DNA of 64,000 nucleotides from Acholeplasmatales bacterium (GCA_024690445.1 JAILPD010000020.1:1-64000), one strand, 5' to 3'. Shown: positions 44,203-53,290, numbered from the stretch's first letter. Translations and numbers: made by a program. Notes: generated by a model not told the origin, from the sequence alone.

Positions 44203-45945
44203 ATGGTAAATATTCTAGAAGGCGTTAATCTTGGTTTCCCAGATGGCGCCTATGGTAATGTAGTAGCAATCCTTTATATTTTGTGTGGTTTAGGTATTTT
44301 CCTATTTGGTATTAACATGATGGGATCAAGCCTAAAGGCAATGGCCGGAGATAAGATGAAGGTTATTATTGCTAAAGGTACTAATACACCAGTTAAGGGT
44401 ATGCTTGTTGGTTTTGTTACAACAATGCTTACACAATCCGCATCTGGTACATCAGCCTTAGCAGTATCACTAGTTGGTGCCGGACTTATGACATTTGGTC
44501 AAGCACTAGGAGTATTACTTGGTGCTAATATCGGTGGTACTATCTTAACAATAATCTTAGCTTTCTTTTCTCAATTTAAGATAATGCCTATTGTTTCAGT
44601 TGCATTAGTATTCATAGGTGCTACTATGAATTTCTTTGTTAAAAAGCAAAAGGTTAATCAGATTGGTTCTGTAATACTAGGCTTTGGTTTTATTTTCCTA
44701 GGTTTAGCATTTATTGATATGTCATTTAAGCATTTCTTAAATGATCCAACAATTAATCAAGCAATAACAGGACTATTTGAAAGCTTACAAAATGTTCCTA
44801 TCTTAGGTATTTTAGTTGGTACATTATTCACATTTGTTGTTCAATCATCTTCAGCAACAATTGGTATCGTTCAAGAATTATTTGCAGGGGCTGCAATTTC
44901 TCTAAAGGGAGCTTTAGCTATTATGCTAGGTGCTAATGTAGGTACTACTATAACAGCTTTATTAGCATCGCTTGGTTCTAATAAGACGGCTAAGAAAGTT
45001 GCCTTAGCTAATATCTTAATTAAATTAGTCGGTGTTATTGTATTCTTTGCAATATTCGTTCCATTTAATTGGCTAACCGAAACTATCGCAAATGCACTCA
45101 ATATGAATGGTCAAGTTGATGGCGTTTATAATCCATTAATTATAGCATTTGCTCACTTAGCATTTAATATCGTTAACTCGTTTGCATTCTTATTCTTATT
45201 AACACCATTAACTTATGTATGTAATAAGCTTATTAAGACACAAGAAGGTACATCTATTGAAGATTCTCTATTGGATTACACATTGATTCAAAAATCTCCA
45301 ACACTTGCTATCACATTTGTTAAGTCAGCATTAGATTATATGATTGATACTATGAATAAATCAGTTCATGTTGCTAAAAGCTTTGCCTTTAATAGAGATG
45401 AAAAGCTATTAGCTGAAGGTGCTGAATTAGAAAAAACTATTAACTGTTTAGATAAGCGTATCCATGATTATTTAATCAAGTTAACATTAGCTAAGCTTGA
45501 TAATCAAGAAACTGCTATGATTTCTAAATATTTGGATAACATTAAGGATATTGAACGTGTTGGTGACCATTGTACTAACATATTAGAATTCTTTGAAGAT
45601 AGATATTCTAAGGATATGCATTTATCAGAAGATGGTATTCAAGATTTAGAAAGCTACTTCAGTGTTTTATTAACAATGGTTGATGGAACTACTGAGGCCG
45701 TAAAGAATTGGGATAAGACTCGTGCGGTTGAAACATTACCTTATGAAGATCAAATTGACCAATTAGAAGAAGTATTACATGAACGTCATATTCATAGAGT
45801 AAATTCTGGATACTGTTCATTTATGAACACAGAGCACTACGTTGAGATTTTATCTAATGTAGAAAGAATGGGTGACCATTTAACTAATATCTTAGATTCA
45901 ATTATTATTAAAGATATTACAAAATATGATGAATTTAATCATTAA
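44203..45945 (+). CDS. Na/Pi cotransporter with C-terminal PhoU-like domain
   Basis: 580 residues. Two inverted halves of the NptA/PiT-like fold each show the signature Q-S-(A/S)-S-(G/A)-T: TQSASGTSALAVSL and VQSSSATIGIVQEL, with GANIGGT and GANVGTT after them, and about eight membrane segments. Residues ~370-580 are a PhoU-like helical domain (IERVGDHCTNILE and VERMGDHLTNILD). It takes up phosphate with Na+, the PhoU part adjusting flux. AAAGGAG precedes the ATG; TTGTAA and TAAAAT 17 bases apart upstream could be its promoter. The 110-base gap before it holds nothing else I recognise. Confidence 0.93.
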   Translation: MVNILEGVNLGFPDGAYGNVVAILYILCGLGIFLFGINMMGSSLKAMAGDKMKVIIAKGTNTPVKGMLVGFVTTMLTQSASGTSALAVSLVGAGLMTFGQALGVLLGANIGGTILTIILAFFSQFKIMPIVSVALVFIGATMNFFVKKQKVNQIGSVILGFGFIFLGLAFIDMSFKHFLNDPTINQAITGLFESLQNVPILGILVGTLFTFVVQSSSATIGIVQELFAGAAISLKGALAIMLGANVGTTITALLASLGSNKTAKKVALANILIKLVGVIVFFAIFVPFNWLTETIANALNMNGQVDGVYNPLIIAFAHLAFNIVNSFAFLFLLTPLTYVCNKLIKTQEGTSIEDSLLDYTLIQKSPTLAITFVKSALDYMIDTMNKSVHVAKSFAFNRDEKLLAEGAELEKTINCLDKRIHDYLIKLTLAKLDNQETAMISKYLDNIKDIERVGDHCTNILEFFEDRYSKDMHLSEDGIQDLESYFSVLLTMVDGTTEAVKNWDKTRAVETLPYEDQIDQLEEVLHERHIHRVNSGYCSFMNTEHYVEILSNVERMGDHLTNILDSIIIKDITKYDEFNH

Positions 45946-45951
45946 TTAAAA

Positions 45952-45984
45952 AGATTTCACTTTTCTTAAGTGAAGTCTTTTTTT
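45952..45984 (+). terminator. Terminator of the Na/Pi transporter
   Basis: Eleven-base stem AGATTTCACTT/AAGTGAAGTCT with one T-G pair, then seven T. Confidence 0.88.
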
Positions 45985-46042
45985 GTGGACTATTCATCAC
46001 AAGTTATATCGGAATGGTAGAAATATTTTCTCTTTTTAAGAA

Positions 46043-46055
46043 TTATTCTTAATAA
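46043..46055. promoter_or_regulatory. Possible Fur/PerR box
   Basis: TTATTCTTAATAA, a 6-1-6 dyad with five symmetric pairs, just before the -35 box. It resembles half of the PerR box consensus, so weak support. Confidence 0.3.
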
Positions 46056-46058
46056 GGG

Positions 46059-46087
46059 TTGACATATAAATATAAAATTTGTATAAT
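46059..46087 (+). promoter_or_regulatory. Promoter of the fur/perR-rubrerythrin operon
   Basis: TTGACA (46059-46064), 17-base spacer, TATAAT (46082-46087): full consensus. Confidence 0.88.
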
Positions 46088-46135
46088 TTAACTAGATGTA
46101 AAGTAAGTTAATATTGATGAAAGGAAGATTTGATT

Positions 46136-46510
46136 ATGATTAGAAGAAATACAAATCAAAGCCAAATCGTTTATAAATCAATAGAGTTTATGGGTCATAC
46201 TACCTCAGAAAAACTGATTGAATATATTAATTCTAATTATGAAAATATATCTTTAGCTACTATCTATAGAAACTTATCTAAATTATTAGATGAAGGTCAA
46301 ATTAGAAAGCTAAGATTAGGTAATGATGAAATATATGAAACAGTAAAAGAAAATCATTATCATTTCAAATGCCAGAAATGTGGAATGATATATGATATAG
46401 AACCTGCAAAGGTTAAAATTCCAGCAATAGAAGATATTGATGGTAATGAGGTTATAAATACTGATATTATGATGGTTGGTATTTGTAAATTTTGTAAAAA
46501 TGTAAGCTAA
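46136..46510 (+). CDS. Fur-family regulator, probably PerR
   Basis: 124 residues. The winged helix (HTTSEKLIEYI, SLATIYRNLSKLLDEG) is followed by NHYHFKCQKCG and GICKFCK, whose two CxxC pairs form the structural zinc site. The regulatory-metal histidines (HYH), an upstream H (GHTTS) and an aspartate 8 residues after the first cysteine fit a PerR-like sensor; the position of PerR D85 holds E. Because it directly precedes rubrerythrin, I infer a peroxide sensor rather than an iron regulator. AAGGAAGA precedes ATG 46136. The protein is short for the family, with little N-terminal extension. Confidence 0.85.
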   Translation: MIRRNTNQSQIVYKSIEFMGHTTSEKLIEYINSNYENISLATIYRNLSKLLDEGQIRKLRLGNDEIYETVKENHYHFKCQKCGMIYDIEPAKVKIPAIEDIDGNEVINTDIMMVGICKFCKNVS

Positions 46511-46531
46511 ATACAAAAGGGGGAAAATGTA

Positions 46532-47125
46532 ATGAAAAAATATGTATGTAAAGTATGTGGCTATGTTTATGAAGGAGATTCACTTCCAGAGGATTTCAAG
46601 TGTCCAGTATGTAAGGCACCAGCAAAAGCTTTCCAAGAAGTAGAAGGAGAAATGCCTTTAGCAGCTGAGCATGAATTTGGTGTTTATGCTAAGACAGTTA
46701 AGAATAATCCTGATATTCCTGAAGATGTTAAGAAGTCTATTTTTGACCAATTAATGTCTAACTTCAATGGTGAATGCTCAGAAGTTGGTATGTATTTATG
46801 TATGGCTCGTGTTGCTCATAGAGAAGGATATCCAGAAATTGGTTTATATTGGGAAAAGGCAGCTCATGAAGAGGCTGAACATGCAGCTAAGTTCGCTGAA
46901 TTATTAGGTAGTGAATTAGAGCCTAATATGACTGATTCAACTAAGAAGAATTTAGCTTGGAGAGTTGAATGTGAATATGGTGCTACTTTAGGTAAGACTG
47001 ATTTAGCTAAGTTAGCTAAGAAGTATAACTTAGATGCAATTCATGACACAGTACATGAAATGGCTCGTGATGAAGCAAGACATGGTAGAGCATTAGAAGG
47101 CTTCTTAAAGAGAAATTTTAAGTAA
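46532..47125 (+). CDS. Reverse rubrerythrin (NADH peroxidase component)
   Basis: 197 residues with the order reversed from classical rubrerythrin: the rubredoxin domain comes first (CKVCGYVYEG ... CPVCKAP, one Fe(Cys)4) and the ferritin-like di-iron domain second (NGECSEVGMYLCMAR, HEEAEHAAKF, ECEYGATLGK, DEARHGRAL). It reduces hydrogen peroxide to water in anaerobes. It lies 21 bases behind the PerR-like gene with a strong AAAGGGGG site, so peroxide induces both. Codon use (AAG, GGT) suggests high expression. A clear terminator follows. Confidence 0.95.
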   Translation: MKKYVCKVCGYVYEGDSLPEDFKCPVCKAPAKAFQEVEGEMPLAAEHEFGVYAKTVKNNPDIPEDVKKSIFDQLMSNFNGECSEVGMYLCMARVAHREGYPEIGLYWEKAAHEEAEHAAKFAELLGSELEPNMTDSTKKNLAWRVECEYGATLGKTDLAKLAKKYNLDAIHDTVHEMARDEARHGRALEGFLKRNFK

Positions 47126-47136
47126 GATTTTATAAT

Positions 47137-47159
47137 GGGTATCGCAAGATACCCTTTTT
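47137..47159 (+). terminator. Terminator of the rubrerythrin operon
   Basis: GGGTATC-GCAA-GATACCC with five T. Confidence 0.92.
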
Positions 47160-47263
47160 CTTTTGTCGATTTTTTAAAAATAACAAAATCATACTACAAG
47201 TTTGACATTTTTATCCCATATTTGGAAACTATAATATAAGTGAAAAAGATGGAGGTAAAGGAT

Positions 47264-48511
47264 ATGAAAAAAAGATTCTTAGTAGCTTTAGGATGCTTAC
47301 CTATGCTAATTGGTTTAGCATCTTGTAATCAAAATTCAATTAACTCAAGTACAGTAGAAATAGAGGATAGCGGCAATTCAATCACAACAACAGAAGCTAG
47401 AACAAATACTTCAAGTTCATCATCAAAGATAGCTTTAGCATATGATCCAGTATATGTTCATTATGATATTAATTTTAATACAACAAATGATACGACTAAA
47501 AAGGATGTAGAAGAAACAGTAGAGGATGTTTATGGTTCAGTAGTTTCTATAGTTGCTTCTAACACAAGTGGAGCCTCAGCTGGTTCTGGTGTATTATTTG
47601 CTTATTCAAATGATTACAATATGAGTTTTATAGTTACATGCTTTCATGTGATTGAAGATTATAATAATTTTGAAATTACATATAATAATAATACAATGGA
47701 TGAATCAGATGATGTTACATATCAAGCAAAGCTTGTTGGAGGATATGAAGATTCAGATTTAGCAATTTTATCAATTGACGCGACTAACCTAGTATATGCA
47801 GATATATTTGAAAATTCAGATAATTTAAAGCTAGGCTCATCTGTAGTTTGTATTGGTAATCCACTTGGCACTTTACCTGGTTCAGTATCATCTGGCGTTG
47901 TATCATATGTAAATAGAAGTGTACCAGTAGATACATATACAGATATGTCTTTAATTCAAACAGATGTAGCTATCAATAGTGGTAATTCTGGTGGTGGTTT
48001 ATTTAATACAAGTGGTGCTTTAATTGGTATTGTTAATGCTAAATATTCATCAACTGGAATTGAAGGATTAGGCTTTGCAATTCCATCTAAAGAAGTAATT
48101 AGAGTGGTTAGCGAATTATTAAATAATTCTAAATATGATATAGCTAATAATATATGGTCATATGGTTATGTTAATGGTGATTTTGAATTTGGATTTACAA
48201 TTTCATATTATGGTGGTCAGTTTAATCAATCAGGTTCATTATATATTTCTAGTGTAGAATCAGATTCTACATATACAGGAAATACATTATCAAAAAATTA
48301 TATTATTAGTAAGATTTCAGTAGATTATAACGATGATTCAAAGACTGATACATTATATCAAGTACCATCTAATCCATCTTCAAACGATGCTGTAGCGGCA
48401 ATGCAATACTTATATAATTCAAATTTATCACTCGGTGATAAGATAACATTTACTTATAAGGATTCATCATCAGTAACATTTGATGTGGTTCAATTTATCT
48501 ATTCTATCTAA
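47264..48511 (+). CDS. HtrA/DegP-like trypsin-fold lipoprotein protease
   Basis: 415 residues. Lipobox GLASC (C21) anchors it outside; a Ser/Thr/Asn-rich linker runs to about residue 80. The protease domain has the full triad: H128 in TCFHVIEDY, D165 in EDSDLAILS and S242 in NSGNSGGGL. The last ~130 residues (from about 290) resemble a divergent PDZ domain. HtrA proteases remove damaged envelope proteins; the lipid anchor replaces the usual membrane helix. GGAGG precedes ATG 47264; an upstream in-frame ATG lies before that site. Single gene with a terminator. Confidence 0.88.
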   Translation: MKKRFLVALGCLPMLIGLASCNQNSINSSTVEIEDSGNSITTTEARTNTSSSSSKIALAYDPVYVHYDINFNTTNDTTKKDVEETVEDVYGSVVSIVASNTSGASAGSGVLFAYSNDYNMSFIVTCFHVIEDYNNFEITYNNNTMDESDDVTYQAKLVGGYEDSDLAILSIDATNLVYADIFENSDNLKLGSSVVCIGNPLGTLPGSVSSGVVSYVNRSVPVDTYTDMSLIQTDVAINSGNSGGGLFNTSGALIGIVNAKYSSTGIEGLGFAIPSKEVIRVVSELLNNSKYDIANNIWSYGYVNGDFEFGFTISYYGGQFNQSGSLYISSVESDSTYTGNTLSKNYIISKISVDYNDDSKTDTLYQVPSNPSSNDAVAAMQYLYNSNLSLGDKITFTYKDSSSVTFDVVQFIYSI

Positions 48512-48534
48512 AAGGCGATTAGTTCGCCTTTTTG
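48512..48534 (+). terminator. Terminator of the HtrA-like gene
   Basis: AAGGCGA-TTAGT-TCGCCTT, then five T. Confidence 0.88.
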
Positions 48535-48607
48535 TTTTTAAATAATCATCATTGAAAATAAATGCATTTTTTAATATAATTAAAAAGTACGAAATGAGGT
48601 AGTTATT

Positions 48608-50296
48608 ATGGCAACTTATAATGATTTAGCTGAATTAATATTTCCAGATATAAAAGAAACAGTAGCTGATTTAGAAAAGAGATACCCTAAGAGAAATCTA
48701 CCTGAAGGAGCTATGGTTACAAGATTCGCACCATCACCTACAGGATTCTTACATACAGGAAGCTTATTTACATCTTTAGTATCTTCTAGATTTGCTAAAC
48801 AATCTGGTGGTGTTTTCTATATAAGACTTGAGGATACTGATACTAAAAGAGAAATTGAAGGTTCAGGAGCTTCACTTGTTCAACAATTAAAAAAATTTGG
48901 TGTTATTTTAGATGAAGGTTATGTTTCTGATAGCGAAGAGATTGGTCAATATGGTCCTTATAAGCAATCAGATAGAGCTAGTATCTATAAGGTTTGTATT
49001 AAGCATTTAATTCAAATTGGAAGAGCATATCCTTGCTTTGCAACACAAGAAGAATTAGCAGAACTAAGAAAGGTTCAAGAAGCTAATAAGGAAATCCCAG
49101 GATATTATGGCAAATATGCTAAATATAGAGATTTACCTATTGATGAGGCAATAGCTAAGATTAATAGTGGCATGCCATATATTATTAGATTTAAGTCTAT
49201 GGGAGACCATAATAATAAAATTAGTGTTCATGATGAAATTAAGGGCGACCTTGAATTAACTGAAAATGATCAGGATATCGTAATATTAAAGGGAGATGGA
49301 CTTCCTACATATCACTTTGCTCACTTAGTAGACGACCATTTCATGAGAACAACTCATGTAACAAGAGGAGAGGAATGGTTATCAAGCTTACCTATTCATT
49401 TAGAATTATTTGATACAATGGGCTTTGAAAGACCAAAGTATGCTCACCTTCCTGTTATTATGAAGGTAGAAAATGGAAATAGAAGAAAGCTTTCTAAGAG
49501 AAAAGACCCAGAAGCCGCTACTGCATATTTCTTAGAACAAGGATATCCTAAGTATGGCTTTATTGAATATTTATTAACACTTGCAAATTCAAATTATGAA
49601 GCATGGAGAGAAGAAAACCTAGATAAAGATTATTTTGATTTTAAGCTTTCATTTGATAAGATGGGTGTTGATGGTGCTCTATTCGATATTGAAAAGGTTG
49701 AATCAATTTCAAAAGAAAGAATGGCTTATAGAAAGGCTTCTGATCTTTGTGATGAGGTATTAACTTGGGCTAATGAATATAATAAAGAATTTGAAGGAGA
49801 AATCTTAAAGGATAAGAAATTCTTTACTGAAATATTAAATATTGAAAGAGAAAAGGATAAGCCTAGAAAGGATTATGCTAAGTATTCTGATATTTATCCT
49901 ATTATTTCATTCTTCTTTGATGATGTATATGATAATTTAGATATGAGTAATCTAGATTATACTGTAATGGTTAATAAGAATGAAAATAAGGAAGTAGCAC
50001 ATGATGTAATTAAAGCATTCTTAAATGAATATATGGCGTCATATAATGTGGATGTTACAGAAGAAGAATGGTTTGAAAACTTAAAGGTTGTAGCTGCTAA
50101 ATATAATTTCACATCTGATAGAAAGGCTTATAAGGCAGATCCTGCTTCATTTAATGGTCAAGCAGGAGATTGTGCTGGTTTCTTAAGATTAGCTTTAGCT
50201 GGTAGAAAGAATACTCCTAATATTTATTTTGTTCAAAAGATATTAGGTAAGGATAAAGTTTTTGCTAGAATTAATAGATTAATTAGTAATTTATAA
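48608..50296 (+). CDS. gltX: Glutamyl-tRNA synthetase
   Basis: 562 residues, class I. The HIGH-equivalent is FLHTG in RFAPSPTGFLHTGSL, with FYIRLEDTD after it; the KMSKS-equivalent is KLSKRKDPEA. DGLPTYHFAHLVDDHFM and HVTRGEEWL are standard. It is about 75 residues longer than E. coli GltX, in the C-terminal half, as in many clostridial forms. It charges tRNA-Glu, and perhaps tRNA-Gln for the amidotransferase route. A convergent tRNA-Glu gene lies 87 bases downstream. No T-box leader is visible in the short upstream gap. Confidence 0.96.
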   Translation: MATYNDLAELIFPDIKETVADLEKRYPKRNLPEGAMVTRFAPSPTGFLHTGSLFTSLVSSRFAKQSGGVFYIRLEDTDTKREIEGSGASLVQQLKKFGVILDEGYVSDSEEIGQYGPYKQSDRASIYKVCIKHLIQIGRAYPCFATQEELAELRKVQEANKEIPGYYGKYAKYRDLPIDEAIAKINSGMPYIIRFKSMGDHNNKISVHDEIKGDLELTENDQDIVILKGDGLPTYHFAHLVDDHFMRTTHVTRGEEWLSSLPIHLELFDTMGFERPKYAHLPVIMKVENGNRRKLSKRKDPEAATAYFLEQGYPKYGFIEYLLTLANSNYEAWREENLDKDYFDFKLSFDKMGVDGALFDIEKVESISKERMAYRKASDLCDEVLTWANEYNKEFEGEILKDKKFFTEILNIEREKDKPRKDYAKYSDIYPIISFFFDDVYDNLDMSNLDYTVMVNKNENKEVAHDVIKAFLNEYMASYNVDVTEEEWFENLKVVAAKYNFTSDRKAYKADPASFNGQAGDCAGFLRLALAGRKNTPNIYFVQKILGKDKVFARINRLISNL

Positions 50297-50300
50297 TAAT

Positions 50301-50333
50301 AAATGTCGTATTCAAATGAGTACGACATTTTTT
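50301..50333 (+). terminator. Terminator of gltX
   Basis: Perfect 10-base arms AAATGTCGTA and TACGACATTT around 10 bases, then T run. Confidence 0.9.
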
Positions 50334-50346
50334 AATATTTATGTAA

Positions 50347-50372
50347 AAAAGAAAAAGGCTCATTAGAGCCTT
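50347..50372 (-). terminator. Terminator of tRNA-Glu
   Basis: AAGGCTC-TAAT-GAGCCTT on the minus strand with a following T-rich run. Confidence 0.85.
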
Positions 50373-50383
50373 GAATAATTAAT

Positions 50384-50459
50384 TGGTAGTCCCTACGGGT
50401 TTCGAACCCGTAATCTTCTCCTTGAGAGGGAGACGTGTTAGCCGTTCCACCAAGGGACC
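50384..50459 (-). tRNA. tRNA-Glu(CUC), CCA encoded
   Basis: A 76-base cloverleaf on the minus strand: acceptor GGTCCCT/AGGGACT (first pair G-U), anticodon stem TCTCC/GGAGA around CTCTCAA (anticodon CTC, codon GAG), T arm ACGGGTTCGAAACCCGT, encoded CCA. GAA is the main Glu codon here, so a UUC isoacceptor must exist elsewhere. Confidence 0.95.
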
Positions 50460-50474
50460 ATATAGACGGGTTTA

Positions 50475-50503
50475 ATTTTACTTTATTTTAGTTTCTTTGT
50501 CAA
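50475..50503 (-). promoter_or_regulatory. Promoter of tRNA-Glu
   Basis: Minus strand TTGACA (50503-50498), 17-base spacer, TAAAAT (50480-50475). Confidence 0.85.
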
Positions 50504-50527
50504 TAATAAATTTGTCTTATATTCATA

Positions 50528-50555
50528 TTGACAAGGCCTAAAAAATGGTTATAAT
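50528..50555 (+). promoter_or_regulatory. Promoter of the metal efflux operon
   Basis: TTGACA (50528-50533), 16-base spacer, TATAAT (50550-50555). Confidence 0.85.
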
Positions 50556-50568
50556 AATAATTGAACAC

Positions 50569-50584
50569 TTGAACAGTTGTTCAA
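50569..50584 (+). promoter_or_regulatory. Operator for the ArsR/SmtB-type metal sensor
   Basis: Perfect TTGAACA-GT-TGTTCAA dyad just after the -10 box, like the TGAA-type palindromes bound by SmtB/CzrA repressors. A third TTGAACA at 50561-50567 adds a half site. Confidence 0.88.
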
Positions 50585-50602
50585 ATGTGAAAGGGTGAAA
50601 AC

Positions 50603-50917
50603 ATGGATAAAATCGAAGAAGTAAAAGCTAAAATGCCAGACACAGATAATATTTATGATTTAGCAGAATTATTTAAAGTATTTGGTGATTCTACTAGAAT
50701 GGGTATATTAAGTGCTCTTGAGGTTAGTGATTTATGTGTTTCTGAATTATCTAATGTATTAGGTATTTCAGTATCTGCAGTGTCGCATCAATTAAGAGTT
50801 TTAAGAACTAATAAGCTTGTTAAAGCTAAAAAGATTGGTAAGGATGTCATCTACTCACTAGATGATGATCATGTTAGTCAAATAATTGAGTGTGGTTTAT
50901 CACACATTAATGAGTAG
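50603..50917 (+). CDS. ArsR/SmtB-family metal-sensing repressor (CzrA-like)
   Basis: 104 residues. Winged helix: FGDSTRMGILSAL, ELSNVLGISVSAVSHQLRVL, KIGKDVIYSL. In the last helix D88-x-H90, H101 and E104 have the spacing of the CzrA zinc site (D, H, H, H) with E in place of the last H. The alpha-3 site has only one cysteine (DLCVSEL), so the cadmium/lead CadC site is absent. I infer a Zn or Co sensor that leaves the palindrome at 50569-50584 when metal binds. It opens an operon with an HMA protein and a P-type ATPase. Confidence 0.93.
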   Translation: MDKIEEVKAKMPDTDNIYDLAELFKVFGDSTRMGILSALEVSDLCVSELSNVLGISVSAVSHQLRVLRTNKLVKAKKIGKDVIYSLDDDHVSQIIECGLSHINE

Positions 50918-50928
50918 GAGGTACTTTT

Positions 50929-51144
50929 ATGAAAAAGGTATTTAAGATTGAGGTTGATTGTGCTAATTGCGCAGCAAAAGTAGAAAAGGCTATTTCTAAG
51001 CTTGAAGGTGTAAAAGAAGTTAATATTAATTTCATGACTCAAAAGATGTTATTTGAGGCAGATGATGATAAATTTGATGAATTATTAAAACAAGCATTAA
51101 AGTGTGGTAAAAAGGTGGAACCAGATTTCGTTATTAAAATGTAG
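50929..51144 (+). CDS. Stand-alone HMA metal-binding protein
   Basis: 71 residues with a single heavy-metal-associated domain: VDCANCAAKVEKAI carries the CxxC metal site and the beta-alpha-beta order is complete (VKEVNINFMTQKML). In most Zn/Cd ATPases this domain is fused to the pump's N-terminus; here it is a separate gene 8 bases before the pump and 11 after the sensor, so it probably hands metal to it. GGAGG precedes the ATG. Confidence 0.92.
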   Translation: MKKVFKIEVDCANCAAKVEKAISKLEGVKEVNINFMTQKMLFEADDDKFDELLKQALKCGKKVEPDFVIKM

Positions 51145-51152
51145 GTGATCTT

Positions 51153-53051
51153 ATGACTTTAAAGCAAAAAAAATTATTAATTAGAATAATAATAGCTTTA
51201 GTCTTATTTATAGCAGTATTTATAGTAGATAAGGTTATTGATTTAAATTCTATAATTAAAAATCAATATTCTTGGATTTTGCCGTTTTCTTTATATTTTA
51301 TTATCTACCTATTAATTGGCTATGATGTACTTAAAAAAGCATTTTTAGGACTGTTTCATGGTCAATTATTAGATGAAAACTTCTTAATGAGTGTCGCTAC
51401 AATCGGTGCCTTTGGACTTGGCATCTACTGTGGTATTAGTGGCAAGGAATTAGAAGGATTTGATGAAGGATGTGCAGTATTATTATTTTACCAGGTTGGT
51501 GAATGGTTTGAATCATATGCTGTATCTAAATCTAGAAAGTCAATTTCAAGTCTAATGGATATTAGACCAGATTATGCTAATTTAGTTAAGGATGGAGATA
51601 TTTTAGTAGTTTCTCCTGAAGAAATTAGTATTGGAGATATTATTTTAATTAAACCAGGTGAAAAGGTACCTTTAGATGGTGTAATTGTTAAAGGTAGCAC
51701 AAGTCTAGATACAAAGGCTTTAACTGGTGAATCATTGCCAAAAGATGTTAATGTTGGTGATGAAATATTATCTGGTTCAATTAATTTGACAACAGATATA
51801 GAAATGGAAGTTACTACAGAATTTTATGAATCTACAGTTTCAAAGATTCTAGAATTAGTAGAAAATGCATCTAATAATAAAAGTAAAGCAGAAAATTTTA
51901 TTACTAAATTCGCAAGAATTTATACTCCTTTAGTTGTTATTTCTGCATTACTATTATTTTTAATTCCATCTTTAATTACAAATGAATGGACAACATGGAT
52001 GTATAGAAGTCTATGTTTCTTAGTAGTATCATGTCCTTGTGCATTAGTAATATCTATTCCTTTATCATTTTTTGCAGGAATTGGTGCATCATCAAGATAT
52101 GGAATATTAATTAAAGGTTCTAATTATATTGAATTATTTAATAAAGCTAATATCTTTGTATTTGATAAAACAGGAACATTAACTAAAGGAAATTTTAAGG
52201 TTAGTGAAGTTTATCCAGTAGAAAAAAGAGAAGAAATATTAAAATTAGCTTCAATCGCAGAAAGAAATTCAACTCATCCAATTGGTGTATCAATTGTTAA
52301 AGAATATAATAAAGATATCGATCAAGAATTCACTTTAACAAATATTGTAGGAGAAGGAATTAAAGCTTCTGGTGAATATGATATTTATTGTGGTAATGAA
52401 AAGTTAATGGATTCAAATGGTATCAAATATGAAAAGGTTAATAAGATTGGTACTATTGTATATGTTGCTAAAAATAAAGAATATTTAGGATATATATTAA
52501 TTTCAGACGAAATAAAAGATGAATCTTCTTATGTAATTAATGAATTAAATAAGATGAATTCTAAAACTATCATGTTAACAGGTGATAATGAAGAAATAGC
52601 TAATATGGTAAGTAATAAAATAGGCTTGAGTTCTTATAGAGCGAGCCTTCTTCCAAATAATAAGGTTAATGAAGTAGAAAAATTATTAAATGAAAAGAAG
52701 AATAATGAAGTGTTATGTTTCGTTGGAGATGGTATTAATGATGCCCCTGTATTAGTTAGATCTGATATAGGTATCGCAATGGGTGGTGTTGGTAGTGATG
52801 CTGCAATTGAGGCTTCTGATATAGTACTTATGGATGATAATTTAAAGGGCTTATTAATTGGAAAGAAAATAGCTAAAAAGACTTTAAGAATAGTATATGA
52901 AAATATATTTATAGCTTTAGGTATTAAGCTTGCAATATTAATTTTATCTGCCTTAGGCTATGCTAATATGTGGCTTGCTGTATTTGGAGATGTTGGTGTT
53001 GCAATCCTTGCAATATTAAATGCTATTAGAGTTAATTCAAAATATGAATAG
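51153..53051 (+). CDS. Zn/Cd/Co-exporting P1B-type ATPase
   Basis: 632 residues. Membrane helices, actuator domain with LTGES, metal-binding CPC in VSCPCALVIS, phosphorylation site DKTGTLTKG, the HP of the N-domain (STHPIG) and GDGINDAPVL are all intact. SCPCALV together with the final helix DVGVAILAILNA (conserved Asp) marks the P1B-2 Zn/Cd/Pb class. It pumps metal out at the cost of ATP. There is no N-terminal HMA domain, which is encoded by the preceding gene. AGG lies 7 bases before the ATG. Confidence 0.95.
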   Translation: MTLKQKKLLIRIIIALVLFIAVFIVDKVIDLNSIIKNQYSWILPFSLYFIIYLLIGYDVLKKAFLGLFHGQLLDENFLMSVATIGAFGLGIYCGISGKELEGFDEGCAVLLFYQVGEWFESYAVSKSRKSISSLMDIRPDYANLVKDGDILVVSPEEISIGDIILIKPGEKVPLDGVIVKGSTSLDTKALTGESLPKDVNVGDEILSGSINLTTDIEMEVTTEFYESTVSKILELVENASNNKSKAENFITKFARIYTPLVVISALLLFLIPSLITNEWTTWMYRSLCFLVVSCPCALVISIPLSFFAGIGASSRYGILIKGSNYIELFNKANIFVFDKTGTLTKGNFKVSEVYPVEKREEILKLASIAERNSTHPIGVSIVKEYNKDIDQEFTLTNIVGEGIKASGEYDIYCGNEKLMDSNGIKYEKVNKIGTIVYVAKNKEYLGYILISDEIKDESSYVINELNKMNSKTIMLTGDNEEIANMVSNKIGLSSYRASLLPNNKVNEVEKLLNEKKNNEVLCFVGDGINDAPVLVRSDIGIAMGGVGSDAAIEASDIVLMDDNLKGLLIGKKIAKKTLRIVYENIFIALGIKLAILILSALGYANMWLAVFGDVGVAILAILNAIRVNSKYE

Positions 53052-53076
53052 GAAGAGATTTATCTCTTTCTATTTT
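53051..53076 (+). terminator. Terminator-like hairpin after the metal ATPase
   Basis: GGAAGAGAT-TT-ATCTCTTTC with one G-T pair, then TATTTTT; overlaps the last base of the stop. Confidence 0.65.
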
Positions 53077-53116
53077 TAATTTATGTGATAAAATATTAGT
53101 GTTTTAGGTGGTTAAA

Positions 53117-53290
53117 ATGGTTAAAGATCCAAACATTGTATTAAGTATTATTAATTTAAAATTAAGAGATTATTATAAAAATTTAGATGAATTAATTGAT
53201 GATTTAGAAGAAGGATATGAAATGGTAGAATTATTGAAAAATAATGACTATTATTATGTAGAAGAAATTAATCAATTTAGAAAGAAGTAA
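53117..53290 (+). CDS. DUF4250 small protein
   Basis: 57 residues matching DUF4250: DPNIVLSIINLKLRDYY, LDELIDDLEE and a closing EEINQFRK. The family is common in Firmicutes; its function is unknown. I start it at ATG 53117, 8 bases after AGG; the GTG at 53108 lies inside that site. Five bases separate it from the next gene, so they are probably cotranscribed. Confidence 0.85.
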   Translation: MVKDPNIVLSIINLKLRDYYKNLDELIDDLEEGYEMVELLKNNDYYYVEEINQFRKK

